Assembly (NCBI RefSeq): GCF_000582685.1
Contig: NZ_KK073768.1
Location: 1,421,500 to 1,485,499 of the forward strand
DNA from: [Scytonema hofmanni] UTEX 2349
GTDB lineage: Bacteria; Cyanobacteriota; Cyanobacteriia; Cyanobacteriales; Nostocaceae
Length of the DNA: 64,000 nt
Reading direction: 5' to 3'
Shown here: positions 17,765 through 25,895 of the stretch, in pieces
How the letters are laid out: the number at the start of each line of letters is the position of its first letter
How positions within the stretch are numbered: the first letter of the stretch is position 1
Notes under the pieces: model-generated
What the model was told of the DNA's origin: nothing
Database searches by the model: none
The model's input: the letters and a program-made list of their open reading frames with translations, nothing else
Position numbers and translations under genes: made by a program

Positions 17765-17840
17765 AGTTCAGCCTTGGTGGAATATTTACTTTCTGCGTAT
17801 TTAGTGAAGGTAGCAAGCAGGGGATGTTTTACAATCAGGT
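17765..17840 (+). pseudogene. Relic of a second hydantoinase gene
   Basis: This stretch is nearly identical to 16412-16471 inside the intact hydantoinase. Both share AATATTTACTTTCTG, then GTATTTAGTGAAGGTAG and TTACAATCA. The relic has small deletions that break the frame. It lies just upstream of the first alpha/beta-hydrolase. It therefore marks an older hydantoinase-hydrolase arrangement and a partial duplication of the block. Confidence 0.8.
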
Positions 17841-17931
17841 CAATGCAATTGTTTAGCGATCGCCAATACGCCAATAATAGTTGTATTCTCAGTTACGGTA
17901 CTACGACTGGCATAGTCAGGAGTATAAGAAC

Positions 17932-18747
17932 ATGAGCCAACGTATCAAAAGAGCATTTTTAGACACAGAGGATGGACAAATTCTTTACCGTATGGGTGGA
18001 GAAGGCGAACCTCTACTTTTACTGCACATGACACCCCGCAGTAGTGATGAATTTCGAGAATTGATGCCTATTTTGGCTCCCAAAAAATTAGTAATTGCAA
18101 TGGATTTAATGGGGTTAGGTGATTCTGACAAGCCTCCCAGAGTTTATTCAGTTGCAGACTATGCCAAAAATGCGATCGCTCTTTTGGACGAATTAGGCAT
18201 AAATAAGACGAGCATTTTCGGTAGTCTTACAGGGGGTTATATTGCCGGAGAAGTGGCAGCAGCTTACCCTGAAAGAGTTGAAAAACTCATCCTCTGCAAT
18301 GTAGTTGGATTTGACGAAGAGGAAAGAGACAAGATTTTAAAGATATATTCTCAAGGGTCTCAAATTAAAGAAGATGGCTCTCACCTGATGGAAAGATGGT
18401 TAGCTCGTACCAGTTACGTTGGACAGGGAAACTTAAATCACCGTTGTGTTTTGGATGATTTGAAGTGCTTTGGCTCTCCTGTATACCCTGGTGTGGCAGT
18501 AGCAAACTATTGTCTTTCTGCCCCAGAAAGATTTCGTTTGATAAAGTCTCCTACTTTGATTTTGTCAGGGGAAAAGGCGTTAGAACCGTTAAAAAAAGCT
18601 GGTTTAGCCAAAGCTGAGAATCAATCTTGGCTCCAGGAAGTAATTCCTCATAGTCAAAAAGTCGAACTAGAAGGCGGAACGCTTTGGATGATCAATCAAA
18701 TGCCGGAGGAAGTATTAAAAGTAGTAGTTGATTTTTTGGAAAAGTAG
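17932..18747 (+). CDS. Alpha/beta-hydrolase-fold protein, paralogue 1, nucleophile missing
   Basis: A 271-residue alpha/beta-hydrolase-fold protein with the usual first strands (GEGEPLLLLHMTPRSS), the GLGDSDKPP loop and the nucleophile-elbow region. The elbow reads GSLTG (residues 97-101), so the nucleophile position has leucine rather than serine, aspartate or cysteine. The sister gene at 20043 has histidine there. The C-terminal part keeps the fold (SPTLILSGEKALE, EVIPHSQKVELEGG). Ordinary esterase or amidase chemistry is unlikely; lyase-like or ligand-binding activity is possible. ATG at 17932 chosen because it aligns with the start of the paralogue. Confidence 0.82.
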   Translation: MSQRIKRAFLDTEDGQILYRMGGEGEPLLLLHMTPRSSDEFRELMPILAPKKLVIAMDLMGLGDSDKPPRVYSVADYAKNAIALLDELGINKTSIFGSLTGGYIAGEVAAAYPERVEKLILCNVVGFDEEERDKILKIYSQGSQIKEDGSHLMERWLARTSYVGQGNLNHRCVLDDLKCFGSPVYPGVAVANYCLSAPERFRLIKSPTLILSGEKALEPLKKAGLAKAENQSWLQEVIPHSQKVELEGGTLWMINQMPEEVLKVVVDFLEK

Positions 18748-18825
18748 TAAATACTTGTGCAAAGAATATAACTATTTAGCTAGTAAATATACAAGTTAAT
18801 TTGCCACCTATTTAGAAGGAAGACA

Positions 18826-19749
18826 ATGAACCAGGAATTACCACTTATTATCGAGTGTCGTTGTAACGAAATAACCCATCGCCAGGACAATCCTGCTTTG
18901 CCCTACAGTCCAAAAGAGATCATCCGCGAAGCAGTTCGTGCCTGGGAAGCAGGGGCTTCGATTTTTCATTGGCACGGGCGAGATTCAGAGACTGGGAAAC
19001 CGCGCAACGAAGTTGAACTATATCTTGAAGTGATCCAAGGAATTCGCGAACAGACGGATCTCCTAATTCATCCGACGCTTGGCTACATTACACAGAATCA
19101 GGTAGAGGATCGCGTCCGGCACATCTTAGCAGTGAATGACGATCCAGTGCTGCGGGTTGACATGGTACCAGTAGATTTCGGGTCGCTCAACGTGGACTTC
19201 TGGAATCCCCAGGTGAAACAGTTTACTAGTTATGACCAAGTGTACATTAATACCCGCGAAAATCTTAGGGCGGTGCTTGAAGTATTCAAGCAGCACAATC
19301 TCTACGTCAGTTCAGTCTGTTGGGACGTAGGGCAAATGCGAACAGCGCGTTGCTTCCAGGAAATGGGACTTCTGCCACGGGAAACGCTGTGGGAGTTTGT
19401 CTTTACTGGGGAAGTTATGCCGGCAGGAGCTGCGCCGACTATATCCGGTTTGCAGGCGTTTGTGGCTGAAGTTCCTGCGGGTAATCAGTGGTTAGCACTT
19501 TGCTGGAATGGAGACGTGATGAGGGTGGCAGCCTGGGCAATCACCCTTGGCGGACACGTCGGAATTGGACTTGGAGATTATGCTTACACTCGCTTCGGTA
19601 AGCCGCATAATGGCGAGTTAGTGGAAAAGGTTGCGAAGATGGCGCATACCCTCGGTCGGGAAGTTGCGACGCCAGCGCAAACCCGCGAGATTCTGAAGAT
19701 GCTGCCGCGAGCTTCCCGAAGACAAGAGTTACAGGTAACTGCCAACTAA
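18826..19749 (+). CDS. Beta-keto acid cleavage enzyme (BKACE, DUF849 family)
   Basis: A TIM-barrel zinc enzyme of 307 residues. Characterised relatives such as 3-keto-5-aminohexanoate cleavage enzyme condense a beta-keto acid with acetyl-CoA to give acetoacetate and a new CoA ester. The zinc-binding pair appears as FHWHGRD near residue 48. An early glutamate lies in IIECRCNE, and the late WNGDVMRVAAWAITLGGHVGIGLGD block matches the family's C-terminal active-site strand. Substrates vary widely. It sits between the two alpha/beta-hydrolase paralogues on the same strand. An AAGGAAG sequence 6 bases before the ATG is a good ribosome-binding site. Confidence 0.88.
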   Translation: MNQELPLIIECRCNEITHRQDNPALPYSPKEIIREAVRAWEAGASIFHWHGRDSETGKPRNEVELYLEVIQGIREQTDLLIHPTLGYITQNQVEDRVRHILAVNDDPVLRVDMVPVDFGSLNVDFWNPQVKQFTSYDQVYINTRENLRAVLEVFKQHNLYVSSVCWDVGQMRTARCFQEMGLLPRETLWEFVFTGEVMPAGAAPTISGLQAFVAEVPAGNQWLALCWNGDVMRVAAWAITLGGHVGIGLGDYAYTRFGKPHNGELVEKVAKMAHTLGREVATPAQTREILKMLPRASRRQELQVTAN

Positions 19750-19862
19750 TACAATTCACCCAAACCCTGATACATATAGATTTCTCGTAGGGGCACATGA
19801 GCATTGCTCATTGGTGTCAATTTAAGGTAAAACCCCAGTCCCGCAAGGAAATGAATTTCCTT

Positions 19863-19944
19863 GCTAATAGCTAAAGTCATCTAAAGATGACTAAAATAAT
19901 GTGAAAAATATAATAGTAAACTTCAGTTTACTTTAGCTATTAGC
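19863..19944. repeat. Nested palindromic intergenic repeat
   Basis: A 15-bp perfect inverted repeat (GCTAATAGCTAAAGT and its complement at 19930-19944) encloses smaller hairpins (GTCATC/GATGAC, AGTAAAC/GTTTACT). GAAATTTATTTC-type hairpins flank it. No gene. Confidence 0.7.
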
Positions 19945-20042
19945 CCTGAAATTTATTTCAGGGCGGGTGAGAAAGCCAACATAAATGTAGGGTGGGCAAT
20001 GCTCGCCCTAATGGGAAATATAAATGCGATCGCACAAAAATA

Positions 20043-20864
20043 ATGAAACAAAAAATTAAACGAGCTTTTTTAGACACAGAAGATGGACAGATTCTTTATC
20101 GAATCGGCGGTGAGGGTGAACCTCTGCTGTTGCTGCACATGAACCCCCGCAGTAGTGATGAATATCGCGAACTTATGCCCATCTTTGCTCAACACAGACG
20201 AGTCATAGCAATGGATTTGATGGGGTTTGGTGATTCGGATAAACCGCCCAGAATGTACACAGTTGCCGACTACGCGAAAACAGTTATTGCTCTTTTAGAT
20301 GAATTAGGTATAGAAAAAACGAGCATCATGGGAAACCATACAGGTGCTTTTGTGGCTGGAGAAGTAGCAGCAACTTATAGCGATCGCGTTGAAAAACTGA
20401 TCTTAGGTAACGTAGCTGGTTTTGGTGAAGGAGGACAAACACAGCTATTCAGAATGTTTGAGGAAGGTTTTAAAATCCAAGAAGATGGCTCTCATCTCAT
20501 GAAAAGATGGTTAGCCCGTTCTCGATACGTAGGCTCTGCCGAATTAAATCACCGTTGGGTTTTAGACGATTTAAAATGTTTTGGTCATCCTTTGTATGCA
20601 ATTTGGGCTGTAGGCAATTACTGTCTTGATGCACCAGAAAGATTTCGTTCCATTGATTGCCCAACTCTGATTATCTGGGGAATGGATGATGTAAAAGAAT
20701 TTGAAAGACTGAGTTTAGCAAAAGTTGGCGATCGCTATTTTCTTTCCCAAGCAATTCCTCATGGCAAAGTAGCTGAATTTGAACAAGGAACAATTTGCAT
20801 GATGAATCAGATACCTGAAGAAGTTTCCAAGGTAGTAATCGAATTTCTGAACAATTCAGAATAG
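20043..20864 (+). CDS. Alpha/beta-hydrolase-fold protein, paralogue 2, His at nucleophile position
   Basis: A 273-residue paralogue of the product of the gene at 17932, very similar along its length (IKRAFLDTEDGQILYR, DLMGFGDSDKPPRMY, EDGSHLMKRWLAR). The nucleophile elbow reads GNHTG (residues 97-101), placing histidine at 99 where serine is normal. Other elements of the fold are intact (IDCPTLIIWGMDD, AIPHGKVAEFEQGT). The gene follows a repeat-rich spacer, and an upstream in-frame start at 19992 is possible but would add residues absent in the paralogue's core. Function unknown; probably same pathway as the hydantoinase and BKACE enzyme. Confidence 0.82.
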   Translation: MKQKIKRAFLDTEDGQILYRIGGEGEPLLLLHMNPRSSDEYRELMPIFAQHRRVIAMDLMGFGDSDKPPRMYTVADYAKTVIALLDELGIEKTSIMGNHTGAFVAGEVAATYSDRVEKLILGNVAGFGEGGQTQLFRMFEEGFKIQEDGSHLMKRWLARSRYVGSAELNHRWVLDDLKCFGHPLYAIWAVGNYCLDAPERFRSIDCPTLIIWGMDDVKEFERLSLAKVGDRYFLSQAIPHGKVAEFEQGTICMMNQIPEEVSKVVIEFLNNSE

Positions 20865-20872
20865 TTCCGCCT

Positions 20873-21328
20873 CTAATTTTCTAGAATTGCTGTACACTTA
20901 ATCTCTACGATTAGTCCTGGTGTAGATAAAGCAGTTATACCAACCCCTGTCCAAGTAGGGAAATTATTAGTGAAATAGCGATCTTTTACTTTGATAAACA
21001 GTGGCAGATGTGGAATAGTAAACTGTTGTTGTTCTGAAGCATTAGAAGGCTGAACTTGCAAATTGCCGAGATTGACACCTGTAACATGATAAGTAATCAT
21101 CTCTACCACATCGTCAAAAGTGGCTCCTGCTGCTGAAAGTACCTTTTTAACATTCTCGAAAGTCTGGACAAATTGCGCTTCCGTTCCCTCTACTACCTGT
21201 AAATTTTCATCGCGTCCCACCTGTCCTGAGATATATAATGTATTGCCTACCTTAATGCCAGGGCAATAGTGATACTTTTCATATAAGACTTCCATCCCTT
21301 TGGGAATAATAACTTCACGAGTATTCAC
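20873..21328 (-). CDS. RidA/YjgF/UK114-family protein
   Basis: A 151-residue member of the Rid family. The archetype RidA hydrolyses reactive enamine/imine intermediates; RutC acts in pyrimidine breakdown. The N-terminal YISGQVGRDEN block, the AGATFDDVVEMITYHV strand-helix and the C-terminal PTWTGVGITAL and LIVEIKCTAIL segments define the fold. RidA's catalytic arginine would lie in the long loop before the C-terminal strands, where this protein has KDRYFTNNFPTWTGV. It may thus belong to an Rid1-7 branch without imine deaminase activity. It is followed on the same strand by an aldolase gene's neighbourhood, ending 9 bases from the opposite-strand hydrolase. Confidence 0.88.
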   Translation of the reverse strand: MNTREVIIPKGMEVLYEKYHYCPGIKVGNTLYISGQVGRDENLQVVEGTEAQFVQTFENVKKVLSAAGATFDDVVEMITYHVTGVNLGNLQVQPSNASEQQQFTIPHLPLFIKVKDRYFTNNFPTWTGVGITALSTPGLIVEIKCTAILEN

Positions 21329-21407
21329 GATCTAAGTAACTCCACACTTTTTAAACTGAAAATTTTGGCGTTGCTGAATTAAGGGATGATTTAGCAACAC
21401 CAAAATT

Positions 21408-22202
21408 TTAACTTCTCATGGCAGCGACAATCGAACGCGCCGCATCGGATAGCAACCAGGCATCACCAGCAGGTGTCACGAAATCATATCCCTTAGCGAA
21501 CAGTTCGCGACCTCCTGCGGCATTGCGACTAATGCCCGCAAGCCAACAATCAGGGGTGGAGCGGACTATCGCTTCAGCTTCCGCCATCAGTCGGTCAAGT
21601 TCTGAATTATCGTAAGTGCCAAACTTGGTCAGTGCAGCAAAATCGTCTGCGATATCTGCCGTAAGATCGCCTGGTCCTAAAAATACCATATCGATCCCGT
21701 CAACTGCGGCAATTTCCTTAACATTCTCGAAACCCCGACGGGTTTCGACGATAACAGCTACAAGTAGGTTCTCTCGATAATTGGCAGGATACTCTAGCTC
21801 TGCTAAACCCCAGTTGGCTGCTCGGCTCTCCGGATAACCAACACCTCGGTGTCCGCCATGAGGTCGATAGCGGGTTGCAGTGACAATTGCTCGCGCTTCA
21901 TCTGCTGATTCTACCGTTGGAACGAGTATACCTTCCACACCCATGTCTAAGGCTCGCTTAATATAGACTGGATCGTGTGAAGGTACACGCAAAATGCAGG
22001 TAACATCTGTCGCTTGGGCGGCGCGGAGTTGTTCTACTAAAACACCCATCTCCGTAGCGCCATGTTCGTGGTCGATGATAAAAGCATCGAATCCACACAT
22101 AGAAAGAAGTTCTATTGAGTCACCGTCTGAGAAAAAAATCCAGCAACCGATTGGTTTGGAATCGGTTTGGAGCATTTTCTTCAGTCTATTAGGTCTGAAC
22201 AT
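21408..22202 (-). CDS. HpcH/HpaI-family aldolase
   Basis: A class II pyruvate-type aldolase of 264 residues. Family blocks: the FDAFIIDHEHGATEM segment near residue 38 (catalytic histidine and aspartate), RVPSHDPVYIKRALDMGVEGILVPTVESADEA near 73, VIVETRRGFENV near 150 (metal-binding glutamate) and MVFLGPGDLTADI near 171 (metal-binding aspartate). These enzymes split or join 2-keto-3-deoxy acids or 4-hydroxy-2-oxo acids with pyruvate. It is on the minus strand, upstream of the RidA gene (79-base gap) and downstream of hisS. The substrate is not predictable, but the position suggests a carbon-chain cleaving step of the local pathway. Confidence 0.9.
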   Translation of the reverse strand: MFRPNRLKKMLQTDSKPIGCWIFFSDGDSIELLSMCGFDAFIIDHEHGATEMGVLVEQLRAAQATDVTCILRVPSHDPVYIKRALDMGVEGILVPTVESADEARAIVTATRYRPHGGHRGVGYPESRAANWGLAELEYPANYRENLLVAVIVETRRGFENVKEIAAVDGIDMVFLGPGDLTADIADDFAALTKFGTYDNSELDRLMAEAEAIVRSTPDCWLAGISRNAAGGRELFAKGYDFVTPAGDAWLLSDAARSIVAAMRS

Positions 22203-22229
22203 AATTCGTTATACGACAAATTAGCTTCA

Positions 22230-23618
22230 TTATTGCAGCCTCCGTTTAACTTCCTCTGGCAAATTAGCTAATCCTACTTCTACTTGCTCACCTGTTTGCA
22301 AATCTTTGAGTGATGATTTTTGTGCTGCTGCTTCTTCAGAACCAATAATTACACAAAATTGAATTCCTTGCTTTTCAGCTAACTGAAATTGTTTGCCTAA
22401 ACCTCGTTTGTCAAAGCTAGTTATAACATTAATTCCCGCCTGACGCAGATTTTGTGACACTTTCAAATAAATGGGCATCAAATCCTCTTGCATATTCACA
22501 ACCATCACTTGCGCTGGAGTAGCAGCTAAGGAATTAAGAATACCAGCTTTAAGCAAGCGACTAATTAAGCGAGTTAAGCCAATGGAAATGCCTACACCAG
22601 GCATTTTCTCACCTAAAAATGTTCCAACCAATTCTTCATATCTGCCACCAGAGCAAATACTGCCTAAGGCTTCATGTCCTAATAAAGTTGTTTCGTAAAC
22701 TGTTCCTGTATAATAATCTAGTCCACGAGCGATCGCTAAATCAATACAGAAACGATTTTCACTCACTCCCAAATTACGAACACCAGAAATAACCGTTTCT
22801 ACTTCCGTAACTCCGAGAGTAAATTGCTCGGCTTCTGGCATTGTTTCAGCTAAATATTTGAGCTTATCTAATACCTCGTCAACTGTGCCCTTAATTTTAA
22901 TAAATTCGATAATTTTTTCAGATTGCTCTGCGGAAATTTCCTGTTTTTCTAAATCCTGTTTGACCTTACTTTCCCCGACTTTTTCCAGCGTGTCAATAAT
23001 CCCAATACAGGATTTTATTTGATTTGCGGCAACTCCTACAGTCTGAAAAAAACCTGTGAGAATTTTCCGATTATTGATGCGAATCAGAAAATCACCAATA
23101 TTAATTGCCTCAAATATCTCCGAAATAATTGCCGGCATCTGAGCATCATAAAGCAAGCTGAGTTCCCGACGAGCAACTACATCAATATCGCATTGACGGA
23201 ACTGCCGAAAACGCCCATCTTTTGCTCTTTCTCCCCGGAAAACTACGTCCATTTGATAACGAGCAAAGGGAAAGGTCAATTCATTTAAGTGACGGGCAAT
23301 ATATGCCGCTAGAGGAACTGTTTGGTCAAATTTTAAAGCCCGTGCTTCTGAACCTGTTTCCCCTGCTTTATCCCTCTCAGCTTGGCGATTTGGTGGCAAG
23401 ATGGGGTCAATCCCATAAATAATATTATCACCTTGATTACCTTTGGCTTGCAACACTTCTAAGCGTTCTACTGCGGGAGTTTCAATCGGTGTAAATCCAT
23501 AACTTTCAAATACCTTGCGGATGATATCTAGCAAATATAATTCTAAACGCTTTTCGCTAGGAAGAAATTCTGGAAAACCACTAGGAGTAGAAAAATTGAT
23601 TTTGTCAGCTTTTGCCAT
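22230..23618 (-). CDS. hisS: Histidyl-tRNA synthetase (class II, divergent type)
   Basis: A 462-residue HisRS. Class II motif 2 is visible as VVFRGERAKDGRFRQFRQ near residue 127. The two histidine-binding blocks are present (ARGLDYYTGTVYE near 305 and the GGRYEELVG segment near 330), and motif 3 is GVGISIGLTRL near 350. The C-terminal anticodon-binding domain (AQVMVVNM ... FDKRGLGKQFQLAEK) is complete, so it should be functional. The extra residues near 75-90 (PPNRQAERDKAGETGSEA) mark the type seen as a second copy in some bacteria. Whether this is the housekeeping copy cannot be told from the window. It ends 27 bases from the aldolase gene. Confidence 0.92.
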   Translation of the reverse strand: MAKADKINFSTPSGFPEFLPSEKRLELYLLDIIRKVFESYGFTPIETPAVERLEVLQAKGNQGDNIIYGIDPILPPNRQAERDKAGETGSEARALKFDQTVPLAAYIARHLNELTFPFARYQMDVVFRGERAKDGRFRQFRQCDIDVVARRELSLLYDAQMPAIISEIFEAINIGDFLIRINNRKILTGFFQTVGVAANQIKSCIGIIDTLEKVGESKVKQDLEKQEISAEQSEKIIEFIKIKGTVDEVLDKLKYLAETMPEAEQFTLGVTEVETVISGVRNLGVSENRFCIDLAIARGLDYYTGTVYETTLLGHEALGSICSGGRYEELVGTFLGEKMPGVGISIGLTRLISRLLKAGILNSLAATPAQVMVVNMQEDLMPIYLKVSQNLRQAGINVITSFDKRGLGKQFQLAEKQGIQFCVIIGSEEAAAQKSSLKDLQTGEQVEVGLANLPEEVKRRLQ

Positions 23619-23655
23619 GCCTTTAAAAAATTAAAACTTCAAAATGCCAATTAGC

Positions 23656-24102
23656 TTATCGTAGCCGTTCTTCTTGAATTAGGGTACGTTGAAAAATTTG
23701 ATGGTTCTTAAACCAGTGCCAAGTGCGAGCGCGATAGTTATTGTCAGGGCTAATTAGAATCATTTCATATAAAGACATTTCTGGCATTGTCTTATAAGAA
23801 AACCATAAAATCACAGTTGAATCGTCTGCTTCCCAGGCTTTTCCTTGTATGCGCTCTGTATCAAACCAAAGTTTTTTATCGTGATAGGTTCCGGGAAACT
23901 GATGTTCTTCGTATTTACCATCAGACCATGTGTAGCGATTAACTTGGTAGTAGGGATAAGAACCGTTTTCTGGAAACTGACAGGTTAAGTGAGATTCATG
24001 CTTGTCGAGGATTTTTCCTTCTATATCAACGACTGTATACGTACCTACCCAATTTCCTTCATGACGGAAAAGAACAGGCATTTCTTCTTTGATGGTAGAC
24101 AT
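23656..24102 (-). CDS. DUF3598-like / lipocalin-fold hypothetical protein
   Basis: A 148-residue soluble protein of alternating strands: FRHEGNWVGTYTVVD at the N-terminus, SHLTCQFPENGSYPYYQVNRY, and LWFDTERIQGKAWEADDSTVILWFSYK. This fits a calycin-like barrel resembling DUF3598 proteins of cyanobacteria. Such proteins bind small hydrophobic ligands or resemble chromophore lyases. Its place between hisS and an aldehyde dehydrogenase on the same strand suggests membership of the metabolic block. Family assignment is tentative. Confidence 0.6.
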   Translation of the reverse strand: MSTIKEEMPVLFRHEGNWVGTYTVVDIEGKILDKHESHLTCQFPENGSYPYYQVNRYTWSDGKYEEHQFPGTYHDKKLWFDTERIQGKAWEADDSTVILWFSYKTMPEMSLYEMILISPDNNYRARTWHWFKNHQIFQRTLIQEERLR

Positions 24103-24218
24103 AATAAAACTCCTATTTTTCTTGTTGTCTTTGGGTTGTTTACTTGTTTTTCTGTGGCAGACACTTCCCTCTCTGGGGCAAGCTGATGCGCGTCTTAAAA
24201 TCTAAAATAGCCCTGGCT

Positions 24219-25634
24219 TTATTGGTTATTAAACCACCAAGGGTCGCTAACAGTGTTAGTTTTCACTAAAAATGCTTTTTTCCGCATGAATCGTGTTAGC
24301 GCGGCTGCTCCCATACGCGATCCACCCATACCGGAGAATTTAAAAGCATTTTTTTCACCCTCGTGCATGACGGCAGTGAGTCCAGCATCGTTGATACTGA
24401 TAGCACCTGCATCTATCTGCTGTGCGACTTCTAAAGCTTCTGCTTCCAAGCCAAAGACAGCAGCACTTAGTCCATAGATGGTATCGTTGGCTAATGCGAT
24501 CGCTTCTTCAATTGTAGAAAAAGCCATCACCGGCATAATTGGTCCAAATGTCTCTTCAGTCATCACTGTCATCGAATGGTTAACACTTGTGATAACTGTT
24601 GGACGACACCACCAACCACCATTTAATTGCTCAACTTCCCCACCGCAGTGAATTACTGCTTTTTTAGATACTGCGTCTTGGAGATGGTCTTTAATAATCG
24701 CTGCTTGTCTTTCGGCAATAATCGGACCAATTTCGCCATCTTCAATTTTAGGATAAGCCAGTCGTAGGCGATAGGCTTTAGTTACAAGTTGATGGTAAAA
24801 CTTATCAAAGATAGATTCAGCAACGTAAATTCTCTCAATCGACAAGCAAGATTGTCCGGTGTTGACGACGGAACCCCACAAAATTGCTGATGTTGCTAAT
24901 TCTATATCCGCTGATTCTAAGACGATCGCCGGATCTTTTCCGCCTAATTCCAAAAAAGCGGGAATGAACTGTTTAGCTGCGGCTTCTGCTACTTTTCGTC
25001 CGGTGGCTACACTACCAGTAAAGCACACCAGATCCACATTCTCAATTAATTCGGCTCCAGTTTCCCCTGCACCCTCAATAAAAGTTAATATGTCGCGCAA
25101 TTTAGGAACAGTGCTAAGTGTCGCTAACAGGGGTGCCATGAAGCGGGGAGTAATTTCACTGGGTTTGACAATGACAGCACAACCCGCTAGCAATGCCGGA
25201 ATCGTATCAATTGTAGACAGCAATAACGGAAAATTCCAAGGGCTAATCACCCCAACTAAACTATAAGGAACCGCTGTTTGTTGCAGTTGGATAAAAGGTA
25301 TTGCTGTACCTTTTTCAAAGTCTTGTAATAATTTTGGCGCTAATCCACACCAGCGATCGATGCTGGAAAGGAAGGAATCAATTTCCATCACCGAGATTGA
25401 TAATCTGCCAGTATCGGTGACTAAAGCCTCTGTGAGTTTGTCACGTCCAGATAATATTACTTGTTTCCACTGCTGTAAGGCTTCAATTCGCCCTTCTAGA
25501 CCTTCTTGGAGCCAGCTTTTTTGCGCCCTCCGCAGACGGCTACATTGTTGAACCAGCAGTTTGGAAGGCGTCGGTATAATCACGTAATCATACTTTCCGG
25601 TTCGGGGGTTGCGAATTTCGATTGGTTTACTCAT
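24219..25634 (-). CDS. Aldehyde dehydrogenase family protein
   Basis: An NAD(P)-dependent aldehyde dehydrogenase of about 471 residues. Blocks present: VGVISPWNFPLLL (cofactor site), the VIVKPSE lysine, FTGSVATGR, LELGGKDP (general-base glutamate), and NTGQSCLSIERIYV with the catalytic cysteine. A further EETFGPIMPV block and a C-terminal KFSGMGGSRMG segment are present. All catalytic residues are intact. The ATG at 25634 (MSKPIEIRNP) is the credible start; the upstream in-frame extension is proline-phenylalanine sequence translated from tandem repeats. Substrate unknown; an aldehyde from the neighbouring aldolase or amidohydrolase route is an inference. Confidence 0.92.
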   Translation of the reverse strand: MSKPIEIRNPRTGKYDYVIIPTPSKLLVQQCSRLRRAQKSWLQEGLEGRIEALQQWKQVILSGRDKLTEALVTDTGRLSISVMEIDSFLSSIDRWCGLAPKLLQDFEKGTAIPFIQLQQTAVPYSLVGVISPWNFPLLLSTIDTIPALLAGCAVIVKPSEITPRFMAPLLATLSTVPKLRDILTFIEGAGETGAELIENVDLVCFTGSVATGRKVAEAAAKQFIPAFLELGGKDPAIVLESADIELATSAILWGSVVNTGQSCLSIERIYVAESIFDKFYHQLVTKAYRLRLAYPKIEDGEIGPIIAERQAAIIKDHLQDAVSKKAVIHCGGEVEQLNGGWWCRPTVITSVNHSMTVMTEETFGPIMPVMAFSTIEEAIALANDTIYGLSAAVFGLEAEALEVAQQIDAGAISINDAGLTAVMHEGEKNAFKFSGMGGSRMGAAALTRFMRKKAFLVKTNTVSDPWWFNNQ

Positions 25635-25639
25635 TATTG

Positions 25640-25890
25640 GGTATGGGGCATTGGGCATTGGGCAATTTGAGGAGGGGAAAAGGGTAAAGGGAAAAGGGAA
25701 AGGGTATGGAGTCATTTAAAATCAGTCGAAGAGAAAAGAAAATATTTCTACATGAGTCCCTTTCCCCTTTCCCTTTTCTCCCTCTTGCTTGGGCATTGGG
25801 AATTGGTAATAATTCTTCCCTTTTCCCTTTTCCCCAGTCCCTAATCCCCAGTCCCCAGTCCCCAGTCCCTAATCCCCAGTCCCCAGTCCC
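25640..25890. repeat. Short tandem repeat block
   Basis: Mixed tandem repeats: GGGCATT units near 25645, TCCCTTTTCCC-type pyrimidine runs, and CCCCAGT heptamers repeated about ten times near 25840-25890. No gene. Confidence 0.8.
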
Positions 25891-25895
25891 CAATC

